64,000 nt of DNA from Mimachlamys varia. Its lineage: Eukaryota; Mollusca; Bivalvia; Pectinida; Pectinidae. Shown here piece by piece: positions 11,121 through 21,100 of the stretch (position 1 is the stretch's first letter; every line of letters starts with the position of its first letter). The translations under genes and the position numbers were made by a program. The notes under the pieces were generated by a model that was given only the letters and a program-made list of their open reading frames with translations, ran no database searches and was not told where the DNA came from. The stretch lies in contig OX392527.1 in NCBI GenBank assembly GCA_947623455.1, positions 14,342,001 through 14,406,000 of the forward strand, read 5' to 3'.

Positions 11121-12890
11121 CACTGCGAAAACATGCTATTGTTTCTACTACGTTGTCTGGTTTATTAGATATATTTTCATAGAAATTCAAAGCATTTGGA
11201 AATGTAAATATGCACCTTTATGACTGACATTGAAGAAGTGACGTTTCCACTAAACGAACATGTTTATTTGAAAGCACACTTGGAGTTTACCGATCACGCT
11301 TGCGGACAGTCCTATCGCCTGCAAAGTCGTGCTTGTGGATATAAAGGACTGACGGTGACTCAAAATGTATTTCTACTCATTTACAGCGATGTCAAGTTGT
11401 GTTTAACGGTTCGTTCCGAAAACGATCCCACAATGCCATTTTATTGGTTGTTCAATACCTTCCTAGCCCGTATGCGGTGATAATTCATTTTCCAAATAAA
11501 TGCTTTACCCTCCAAGTTAACACTTTGGACGCGTGTCGAAATCCTGACATTTTAAAAGGAAACGTCTGACAACGGTGTGATGAACTCCTTGTTTAAGTTC
11601 TTTGAACATGAAATCTTTATAAAACACACAAAACTTCATTTGTTCCTTGTTCAGATCTATTATTTTCCGAGATGTTGAAATTATTTTCAGAAATCCAACA
11701 CTTAACTTGTTATGCTATAGTTTGTCAGACGTTGGCTGTGCACGTAGAAAAAGAATAAACTCGCTAGGTGATAATGACACTTGGAAGTTGCACTCAAGGA
11801 GTTCCGATATACAATGATCCCCGTCGCTTACTTATCTAACCCGATGTACCATTTCCGTGCCCGCCTCTACTTCACACCCTTCTAACATACTGTACGATTG
11901 ATTGTTAATGTGCTACGTGTAACAGAAAATGCTTTGTTGTGAAGAAGACAATTAGACATAGCACCCAGCACGCTCTGATGTACATATACACCCTAGTTTA
12001 AAATCATTAAACTCAATTCTGCATTGTAAAAATTGAGAAGATGAAGAAATGGCTACTGTCAGAGTTAAATGTGCGAGAGAGGGCTTGGTAATTGACATTT
12101 TTACGGCGGTCTTGCATGGAGTTAATAAAATTGCATTAACGTTGATAACATTTTATGTGACTTCTAGATGAGGACTACTCGAACGCCCCAAATAAAACTG
12201 CGGCAATCATTTTCATCTGATTGGATTAAATCTCACTAACTTATGTGTTTTAACGGATTACGAGGTGACACTCCACCCTTTGCCAGGATCCGGGGTCTTA
12301 ATCCAGCTTCGTTCCGTACATTATTCCCTTGGCGACATTCGCAAATTCTATACTGTACGGCGACGTAGCATCAGGTCACGTGGTCATGCCGCGTGTCCTG
12401 ATTGTTAATTATGTCGTCGTGAAGGCATTGTTCAGGCTGCAGCAGAATTTCAGTTTGACATCAGTTGGTACTGTTCTGTATACCACTAATGTGCTACTTT
12501 TTTCAATAAATCGTCGGAAAAATATTCGTCAAATAATCTCAAGCTCGGTATTATCAAATTTGGTATATCAATACAATTCCTCCTTGAAGGACGTTTAAGT
12601 TTGTACACTGAAATTGATTTAGTGAACCTTAATTTAAGCAATTAGGTATTGTTCAGTTTATTACAATACGGGTAAAGAAGTTACAAGCACGTGTTGGCCA
12701 TATCTATCAATGTTACAGTATCTACAGAATAAAATAAGAAGTTTCTATGCTTAATTCACAGTCTGGCCTTGGGCTACATGTCCCAACTCGACATACATAG
12801 GAAAAGCTGTGTGCCCTACATGTACTTCGGTTTACAGTAAGTATACACAGTATACAGTCCAATATACAATGTCCACCTCTGTATATATTT
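11121..12890. other. Unannotated intergenic DNA
   Basis: I see no convincing gene. An 86-codon frame at 11220-11480 (+) starts with ATG but matches nothing I recognise and has no membrane segment or repeat. An 89-codon frame at 12329-12598 (+) has no ATG at its start. Both lengths can occur by chance in this much sequence. Confidence 0.4.
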
Positions 12891-12892
12891 AC

Positions 12893-13145
12893 AAAATATT
12901 TATGGTCGCCATCCTTGTCTCATTGAGAAATTGCTGTTTCATCGTATGGTATCGTATACAATGTGCTCATCAGCGTGTATACGTGTGTTTGAGAAGATGT
13001 TTATATTCTCTCTTTGAGGACATGATATTTACTTGAATGTGACCTTTTACATGACAGGTGTCGTCATGAATCAGAAGGCATTTCATCTTTAACATGATTT
13101 GTTCATATTTTGCCCCTAGTTTAATCTATTTGGAGTTTATATTAA
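12893..13145 (+). mobile_element. Penelope-like 3'-end fragment preceding the larger copy
   Basis: This piece begins with TTTATGGTCGCCATC and continues through TGACAGGTGTCGTC and TTTTGCCCCTAGTTTAAT. That order is the same as at 13980-14260, downstream of the reverse transcriptase. It lies directly upstream of the larger copy in the same orientation, so the reverse transcriptase is flanked by direct repeats of its own 3' region. That layout is known for Penelope-like elements, which often insert as partial tandems forming pseudo-LTRs. Confidence 0.6.
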
Positions 13146-13169
13146 TGGCTTGGTCAGATTTGTTAACGA

Positions 13170-14007
13170 TTTGTTATTCTCTTATATTTTCAAAGAGTAT
13201 ACTTACATTCTTTTACTTTTATCTTGTACACTATATATATACTATACCTCATACAAAATTGAAGGAACGTCTTCGATCTCTTGTTACGAGAGCTTTTTTT
13301 TCCAAAAAGGCGGACGACGATACAAATATATGGTAGTGAGCTATGTTGGAACATACTTTGGGGAAAACACGACAAAAGCTAAGAGGAAATATACTGAAGA
13401 AAATATAGTAAGGATGATTGAATTCCTGGTCGGAGGAAAGATTTTCCAGCAGACTGTTGGCATTCCCATGGACATGTGCCCCACTCTAAGCTGACTTGTG
13501 ATTTTTTCAAACGAGGCTGACTTTGTGAAAGAGCTAATCAGGACTGGTAACAAAAACCTTGCCAAATCTTTTGATTTCACTTTCAAATATATCGACGAAG
13601 TGTTGTCTATAAACAACAAGACGTTTGCCGACCACGTCAATCGTATATACCTTTCAGAACTTGAAATAAAGGACCCAACAGACTCTTCTACATCAGCTTC
13701 TTACCTCGATCCCTACTTTAACTACGACCAACATGGACAGCTTACTACTAAACTTTACGATAAACGTGATGATTTCCATTTTCCGATTGTGAGCTTTCCA
13801 TTTCTTGATAGTAACATCTCTACTTCTCCAACCTATGGTGTTTACATGTCGCAGTTGATTCGATATTTTAGGGCTTGCTCTAAATATCGGGATTTTCGTG
13901 ATCGATGTCGACTGCTGACAAACAAATTAACAACACAAGGATTCGAGAGATGCAGGTTGATCAGAACTATGAGCAAGTTTTATGGTCGCCGTCTTTTTCT
14001 CATTTAG
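13170..14007 (+). pseudogene. Penelope-like reverse transcriptase, disrupted
   Basis: This is the best-preserved reverse transcriptase of its family in the window. The first part (about 13205-13310) holds TIPHTKLKERL. After a frameshift near 13300, GGRRYKYMVVSY, IEFLVGG and FQQTVGIPM are readable to a TGA at 13492-13494. The same frame then resumes at 13498 with EADFVKELI, SFDFTFKYIDEVLSINN, SASYLD, LTTKLYDKRDDFHFPIV, YGVYMSQLIRY and KFYGRR. At least two lesions are present (one frameshift, one stop), and the catalytic YIDD reads YIDE, so a key aspartate is replaced. Upstream thumb or RAP-type sequence and a GIY-YIG endonuclease domain are not visible. Family placement rests on motif order. 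It is certainly a reverse transcriptase relic. Confidence 0.75.
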
Positions 14008-14310
14008 AAATATTCTGTATCTTAAAATGATATGAAGTTGGACATTTTTAAGTATGCTCATTAGTGTGATTGACAATGAGACTCGGTTCTCATGTTGAGA
14101 ACTTGATGTTAACATGGATGTAACAAAGATTTACATGGCGGGTGTCGTCGATGAAGCAAAAGACGCTTACTCTTCCGGATCACCTGGTCTTATTCTCTTG
14201 TACTTTTACAAGAGTCTCCATGTTAATCTTTCCTTTGTTCATAATTCGCCCCTTGTTTAATCGATTTTGAGTTCGAATTATGATTATGTTAACGCTTCGG
14301 TATTCTCTTA
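14008..14310 (+). mobile_element. Penelope-like 3' non-coding end
   Basis: This follows the reverse transcriptase and matches the reverse complements of 3240-3560, 1255-1600 and 845-1190. Landmarks are GGCGGGTGTCGTCGATGAAG, CTGGTCTTATTCTCTTGTA, CTCCATGTTAATCTTTCCTT and a GGTATTCTCT ending. The shared end point defines the element's 3' terminus at about 14310. Confidence 0.65.
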
Positions 14311-15730
14311 TTATTTCCAAATATATCCGATGCCCTCTCAATGCCATACACATGTTCTGAAAAAAAAACGAAAACCCTTTGAGATAAGAAATCCCTTCTC
14401 TATATAATACTATCCTGTATCTTTCTTCATTAAAAGAGTATATTCCATGCCTTCCAAATGACGTTAAGGCCCAATGATCATAGATTTCTCCGATCTATGC
14501 CAGACGAAAAGAAAAATAATTCCATTGAAGATTATCGTGACCCATGAAATAACGAAGATAAATGTTTTGAAAAAAAAAAAATCATCGGATATCTCCATTA
14601 GCTTCTCACAGATGCTTAACGTATGGTGTTGTGATCCTAACAATAACATTCCATAAAATGTAGCTTTACAAAATTTGTTTACAATTGTAAATAACAGACT
14701 ATATTCGTTACGCGGCTCGTCTTTATTTGTAAGCCTACAACAGCAGACTTTCTTATGTAAGAAAATACGTTCACACATGAGAAATTCGCTCTCAAATTCC
14801 TCTTACATATGTAAGTCGTTCTGAATGTGTTCTCAACTTTTCCATAATGAAAACCAAGAGTACTAAATCTGTCATGTTACCGGTGCAAATATATGTTGCA
14901 TAAATTAAATAAATTATTAGTAAATACTCTAACTACCCCTCTATATACATGTAAGGTTTATCTAAGTTTACGCTCTAAATAATACCTATGTGATCCTACA
15001 CCTGGTAAAACATGTGTACACTAACCTTACCCTTTACATGAAAATTGTATGCGTACCTGATGTCTACCTTTAAAAGTACACTCTGTAGAAGTCTATATGA
15101 CTGGCTATACCTTAATGTGTAATTTGGTTATTTGCTTTTGCCTGTTGATTTAATATAAATTCCGATACACGATCACAAACATACGTTTGAGATTTGTCAG
15201 TCTCAATAAATCTGAAGGGTGATACCGAGAACTAATATGGGTTGTTTTGTGTATACCTTACACCCAAGTAAGTGAACGTTTTTTTTCTGCGGCGTTAATT
15301 ACATTGTGTGTGTCTATTGAAATGTACTATACGCAACGCTTGATTAATATCCACCCTTTTCCAGTACATTATCGAGAGTTAAAACATAATCCTACGTTTA
15401 CTTCGGTAGTGTTAATCTGTCCGAGCGCGTTCTTGGCTATTAACCATTCAATATCCTACTGAATACACCATTAGGAAAACACGTTACAGCTCGCTTACAA
15501 AGTCTGGATTGCCAAATCGTATTTGGTTAAGTACATATTAAGAAAATTCCTATTCCAGCTATTTAAACATCATAATATACAGCTTATAAAGCACCACAGA
15601 ATGATACCAGAGGCGGCCATGTCGAGCGGTCTTGGGACGTCTTGTGGTGAGATCGGACATCATCTAAAGAGTACATTGTATCTGTATTAATTGTTAGATA
15701 GGTAAGCAGACAAGATTCAAGTTATTCTAA
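14311..15730. other. Unannotated intergenic DNA
   Basis: AT-rich sequence with no frame above about 104 codons and no recognised product. ATGs near 15636 and a GTGAG after CTTGTG at about 15654 could be a small upstream exon of the gene that follows, but nothing confirms this. Confidence 0.4.
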
Positions 15731-15856
15731 TCACTATGGCCAGTACTTACACAGATATACTGTGATCGTGATGGTAAACTAATTGTACATACGACACTTG
15801 CACAACCGGTGGGCAACATACTAGTTTACGTTAGTTGTACTTCTATCACTTCCGGT

Positions 15857-16483
15857 ATGTCGATCCAAGGATGTAACTGTACAGACCATTTAGGAAATAT
15901 AACTAACGGAGACTATAACATAACGGATCGCAGACCGGAAATGGATAACAAAAGTGCATACGACAGTATCGGCGCATTGCATTTCATCGTGGCTGTAATC
16001 GCAGTGTATGGGGTGGCGGTAGTTGGTGTGTTTATATTAGGTCACTTCCGCCGCAGAGGAAAACTTGTGAACCATGACCTTGACAGGCAGGCCAACTATT
16101 TTCTTAAGCAAATGCCAACGATTCGTGAATCCTTCGAGAAGCGACAGCGGCTCTGTTCCATCCATCATCTTTTACCAAACGACCTGTCGTATGCAGACGA
16201 TAAGAAACGAATGGCGGCCCTCGGAGATGGCATACTTAAGTACATATCAGTGCCGCTACTAACAAAGGAGGACAGCGACACACTGACCAACGAGGAAACG
16301 TCACACTCGCGGGACACTGAACTGGAATTAGGAACTATTAACGTGAGATCCCCTTCCGTAAGTAGTTGGACAGAAGTCATAAAGGAAGTAGATGAGGAGA
16401 CAAACGACGATTTAGATGACGACGTGTTTATGAACAGTTGTGAGAGGACAAGCCTTGGAGTCGATATATATATAAAGAACTGA
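15857..16483 (+). CDS. Small single-pass membrane protein, KCNE-like layout
   Basis: A 208-residue protein in one uninterrupted frame. The first in-frame ATG is at 15857. The frame is open back to 15731 without another ATG, so a spliced N-terminal extension is possible. Residues 1-40 carry four N-glycosylation sites (N7, N14, N21, N31) and no signal peptide. Residues 41-62 are a hydrophobic segment (FIVAVIAVYGVAVVGVFILG), followed by HFRRRGK. The positive charge after it implies an outside N-terminus and a cytoplasmic C-terminus of about 145 residues. The tail ends in a Ser/Thr-rich part and an acidic stretch (EVDEETNDDLDDDVF). Glycosylated N-terminus, one membrane span and basic juxtamembrane residues are the plan of KCNE potassium-channel beta subunits, and the VYG and LGH-FRR spacing resembles that family. 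The resemblance is weak, so I give no symbol. An unrelated lineage-specific membrane protein is equally possible. Confidence 0.6.
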   Translation: MSIQGCNCTDHLGNITNGDYNITDRRPEMDNKSAYDSIGALHFIVAVIAVYGVAVVGVFILGHFRRRGKLVNHDLDRQANYFLKQMPTIRESFEKRQRLCSIHHLLPNDLSYADDKKRMAALGDGILKYISVPLLTKEDSDTLTNEETSHSRDTELELGTINVRSPSVSSWTEVIKEVDEETNDDLDDDVFMNSCERTSLGVDIYIKN

Positions 16484-16581
16484 GGTTGATAGGTTGTAGT
16501 GCAATGTACCTGTATGAACTAGCATTGTTATGTATGGTCTGTTCAAGTTAAATAACGCAACGGGGAAATATGTGTACAAAT

Positions 16582-16587
16582 AATAAA
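16582..16587 (+). promoter_or_regulatory. Possible polyadenylation signal
   Basis: AATAAA lies about 100 bp after the stop codon of the membrane-protein gene, at a sensible distance for a short 3' UTR. In AT-rich DNA such a hexamer can occur by chance. Confidence 0.35.
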
Positions 16588-17177
16588 TTACTAACATGTG
16601 ACTTAGACCTTTCCACTTGTCCACGTTGGTGCTTTTCATCATGTACCAGTGCTGTACCGACGATCACTGTGCGCCGTACCAACGGACGTGTCCAGACCTT
16701 CTGTATATAGGCTACATGCCTCACAGGTTCAGAGAGAAACGCCTCTGGAATGTGTTCAACATACTGTGCATGTACTCGTTGGCTGTGACAATTCTTTAAG
16801 AGCATTAGTATCGGCCCTGCTTTGGTACAACCATTCTCACTAACCGCCATTTAAAGGAAAACATCTTTCAGTGCTTCGGTTTATTCGATTTATTTCGCAT
16901 TTTCAAGCAAGTCGTTCTGGTTATCAGATTGTATTGTTATAAAACAAATTAGCATTGCAGGTTGTTGTTTTAATGGTCGCCTGGTCTCGGTAAAACATTT
17001 TACTGCGTGATAAATGTCCTAGAAGTGTACCATTCACGTCTGGGATAGGTAAAGCAGATGTTTTAAATCTTAGTTTGATTGGAAAATATCATGCCGTTAT
17101 ACTGTGATACTGGATGTTGCCCATTCAAATTCCTTTGCACTTTTCTCTGTTTTAGAAAGATTGATTTCCGTGACCAT

Positions 17178-18461
17178 TTTACCTGTACCGAATATACATC
17201 GTTTATGGTTTACCTGTACCGAATATACATCGTTTATGGTTTACCTGTACCGAATATACATCGTTTATGGTTTACCTGTACTGAAGATAAATCGTTAATG
17301 GTTTACCTGTACCGAATATACATCGTTTATGGTTTACCTGTACCGAATATACATCGTTTATGGTTTACCTGTACCGAATATACATCGTTTATGGTTTACC
17401 TGTACCGAATATACATCGTTTATGGTTTACCTGTACTGAAGATATATCGTTAATGGTTTACCTGTACCGAATATACATCGTTTATGGTTTACCTGTACCG
17501 AATATACATCGTTTATGGTTTACCTGTACTGAAGATAAATCGTTTATGGTTTACCTGTACTGAAGTAAATCGTTAATGGTTTACCTGTACCGAATATACA
17601 TCGTTTATGGTTTACCTGTACCGAATATACATCGTTTATGGTTTACCTGTACCGAATATACATCGTTTATGGTTTACCTGTACTGAAGATAAATCGTTTA
17701 TGGTTTACCTGTACTGAAGTAAATCGTTAATGGTTTACCTGTACCGAATATACATCGTTTATGGTTTACCTGTACTGAAGATATATCGTTAATGGTTTAC
17801 CTGTACCGAATATACATCGTTTATGGTTTACCTGTACTGAAGATAAATCGTTTATGGTTTACCTGTACTGAAGTAAATCGTTTATGGCTTACCTGTACCG
17901 AATATACATCGTTTATGGTTTACCTGTACTGAAGATAAATCGTTTATGGTTTACTTGTATTGAAGATAAATCGTTTATGGTTTACCTGTACTGAAGTAAA
18001 TCGTTTATGGTTTACCTGTACCGAATATACATCATTTATGGTTTACCTGCACTGAAGATAAATCGTTAATGGTTTACCTGTACTGAAGTAAATCGTTTAT
18101 GGCTTACCTGTACCGAATATACATCGTTTATGATTTACCTGTATTGAAGATAAATCGTTTATGGTTTACCTGTACTGAAGTAAATCGTTTATGGTTTACC
18201 TGTACCGAATATACACCGTTTATGGTTTACCTGTACTGAAGATAAATCGTTAATGGTTTACCTTTACCGAATATACATCGTTTATGGTTTACCTGTACTA
18301 AAGTAAATCGTTTATGGTTTACCTGTACTGAAGTAAATCGTTTATGGTTTACCTGTACTGAAGTAAATCGTTTATGGTGTACCTGTACAGAAGTAAATCG
18401 TTTATGGTTTACCTATACTGAAGATAAATCTTTTATGGTTTACTGGTACCGAATATACATC
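17178..18461 (+). repeat. 31/30-bp minisatellite
   Basis: About 42 tandem units. One type contains TTTACCTGTACCGAATATAC then ATCGTTTATGG (31 bp). A second has CTGAAGATAAATCGTTAATGG (31 bp), and a third has CTGAAGTAAATCG and is one base shorter. The proportion of the third type rises towards the 3' end. Mixed unit length means no frame stays open, and short frames inside it are not genes. Confidence 0.95.
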
Positions 18462-18944
18462 TCTAATTGTTAACGATTAACCTATGATGATTAATTATAT
18501 CATGCGGAAACTAGCAAAAATAGGTGCATCGCATGAGTTCGTGATTTATATTACAATCATGTAAGAATTCATCATAGATTATATCAAATAATAATCGCTA
18601 AAGTCGCTTCCCTTACATATGATACAGTGAAAAAACTACGATATAAAGATATATGATCTTATCAATTTTAACTGGAGTCTTGTACAATTAATATTTTATT
18701 ATAACATTCGTTAATGGTGTCTCATATGCCAAATTTGACCGGATGTTTTATATGGTAACTCTGTATAATCATGTGTTTCAAACACTTGACACGTTGATAA
18801 ACTATTTTATTATTATTATTTATTTAGTTAACCTTGCGGTATTGGTTTTAAGTGCAAACAGGTTACATTGCTCCTGACAGAGAATTTGCTCCATCTACAT
18901 TTTGTATAATACTTCACCAGGCCAAAGTTTCATAAACTCTCCTG

Positions 18945-19088
18945 ATCTTAAAGAAATTCATTTAAAAATCTCCATAGGAAAGCATTACAGAGGTAATGTA
19001 AAACTGTTGAGTTAAAGTTGTTTTCAGTTTTCCTTTGTCTTGATTTGTTTTCCTATGGAGATTCTTAGAATTGCTTTAAGTTAAGGTT
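18945..19088. repeat. Short inverted-repeat element
   Basis: Arms of about 33 bp, the left containing AAAAATCTCCATAGGAAA and the right TTTTCCTATGGAGATTCTTA, are reverse complements with a few mismatches around a loop of about 65 bp. It is probably a small non-autonomous foldback or MITE copy. Confidence 0.5.
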
Positions 19089-19616
19089 GAAAAAACCCTA
19101 AAATATGCAATAGTCACCCTAAATTTCAATCCTCTGGTTACTAACACAATTAATGTATTCAAAGTCTATTATCAAGAATCAGAATATACAGTGTATCTAT
19201 GTAATTCAGATATATGGAACTTATACTAGGTTTACGTAGTCAATAATAAGGCATTAAGGATGATGCCTTAATTAACATTAGCTCAACAGATATATGACAT
19301 GTCAATCTCTTCAGCGAACTAACTGAATATTGCGAAATGACATTATTTAGTTCATTAATATACCTAGGTCAAGCAGGGCATGATTCCTCCTCAGTTTGGT
19401 GTAGAACGGTATATCCGTCTTAAAAGAAGATAATGATGACTCGGATAGTGTACCAAATTAATAGTAAAACGTCCTAATAACTTATTTTACTGACTTTCTA
19501 TGTGCAAAACTGTAAACCCACGGGAATAATAATCTACACAAACTTCATATAAAATATCTTCTCTAAACATTTGATGTTATATAAATGCTGGCAACTCCTG
19601 TTCATGCATTAATGAA

Positions 19617-19668
19617 TTAAAAAAAAACCGTTTGAATATATATATATACAAACGTTTTTTTTTTAATT
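19617..19668. repeat. AT-rich perfect hairpin
   Basis: The sequence runs through AAACCGTTTGAATATATATA and returns as TATATACAAACGTTTTTTTT, giving a self-complementary stretch of about 50 bp. It could extrude as a cruciform. No function can be assigned. Confidence 0.45.
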
Positions 19669-20379
19669 TATAAATATTTTTATTTACTGATAGAAACTCG
19701 AGCAACTGTGTTCTAACACAAGGTAAAACATGGAGGTACCCGTTCTACTGCCGATATATCTGGTCTCGAAAGATATTTGTAGTCCAACAGCGTTTTTATG
19801 GCCTAACGGTAAAAAAACATTGTTTAACAGTTTACATGTAATTATGTGTGACACTGACCGATAGGAAGAAGGCCACTGAGCCAGCAGAACGAGCTACACA
19901 AAATCATTATTGGAGTCCCCATTGAAGACCTATTGACGAAAGGTCGCTTCACGCCTTGTGTTAGCTCCTACGTAACACGGCACCAGTGATCAGCCACTGC
20001 TGATCGCGATCTGTGGCCACTCCGGCTGGACAACTTATCATCTTCTCGTTAAAAACATATTTCCCAAATAAACAGAGACAGCTTAAACAATTTCACCTGC
20101 TAACGATAGCGTGCGAGAACACGTCGCGCTAGACGGATGCCAGGACCACACGACTTACAGAGAAAGAGGCCAATAATATGAAGGTCATGCCACACCTCGG
20201 TCGGACTATCCGGCCGGTATCTGTGGTTGTTTTCAGTACCACTATAAGTGTTCCAGGTTTTCCCGTCGTAGACGTCAATTTGAGATGTACAGCACAACGA
20301 TTCAATATATATAGAGAGACTAACACTGATGTTCATGTATTACGTTTATTAAACGAGGATTATATACTATTTAAATATA
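19669..20379. other. Unique-looking segment with an unrecognised minus-strand frame
   Basis: The 28-bp motif TTTACTGATAGAAACTCGAG then CAACTGTG at 19684 recurs at 21114 in the same orientation, so 19.7-21.1 kb lies between direct repeats. Within it a minus-strand frame of 78 codons (20100-20336) reads like globular protein (IDVYDGKTWNTYSG, TEVWHDLHIIG). It has no recognised domain and could be a single exon or chance. Confidence 0.35.
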
Positions 20380-21100
20380 TATATTTATATAAGGAGCCGC
20401 CCATTCGTTATAGAATATAATGGAAGTATTGTTAACTGTTTGTAAACACTGCAAATAACTGTTGTTGTTAGACTGTCGTGCAATTCTCAAACTAAACATC
20501 AACATTTCCGATAATTAAGATATTAATCAACCCCTAGATGCTAGTTTCGTTTCCTCTAACGATAATTTCTCCATCGTATGGACGGCTTTTAAGACGACCG
20601 GTAACTTTTTTAAGCAGTCGGCCATGGCCGTACACATGTGTGTGGTCACGATACCGCACCGAATAAAAAAATAAATAATGTTTATCATTCAAATAAAATA
20701 CATAATGACGATTATGAAGTCCATCAAATTATAAAAAATGCAATTTACATTCCAGATGCTCATTTATAATTCAGCATGTATTTTATTTGAATGAAAATCC
20801 GAACGGCTTTGTGACCTCGCATACAGATGTACGTGTACGACTATGGCCGACTGTTTAAAAACAATTGCCGGTCACCTCATCTTAAACAACCGTCCATACG
20901 ATGGAGAAATTCACGTTAGATAACTAGCATCTACGAGTTGATTAATATATAAATTATCGGAAATGTTGATGTTTAGTTCGAGAACTGCACTACAGTTTCA
21001 CAACAAGTAAATTATATGTAATGTTTACAAACAGTTGAGAAATAACGTTGGTATACTTTCATTACATTCTGTTATGGGCGGCTCCTTATTTACATACATA
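20380..21100. mobile_element. Palindromic (foldback) element of about 0.7 kb
   Basis: The left half is an imperfect reverse complement of the right half over nearly the whole length, with its centre near 20740. Paired landmarks are AAGGAGCCGCCCAT with GGGCGGCTCCTT, AACATTTCCGATAATT with AATTATCGGAAATGTT, ATTTCTCCATCGTATGGACG with CGTCCATACGATGGAGAAAT, GTCGGCCAT with ATGGCCGAC, and ATTCAAATAAAATACAT with ATGTATTTTATTTGAAT. A transcript would fold into a long double-stranded hairpin. No frame is present. It is either a foldback transposon or an inverted duplication of one element. Confidence 0.75.

Noticed and set aside
11220..11480. 86-codon plus-strand frame as a gene
   Set aside because: It has an ATG but no homology I can name, no domain features and no supporting signals; the length is within chance expectation.
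12329..12598. 89-codon plus-strand frame
   Set aside because: It begins at TTG, with no ATG-based start of useful length, no recognised domain and no nearby exon signals.
14130..14170. Hammerhead ribozyme in the Penelope-like 3' end (GATGAAGCAAAAGACGC)
   Set aside because: The CTGATGA and GAAA core with matching stems could not be assembled by eye from the shared 3' regions; a covariance search would be needed.
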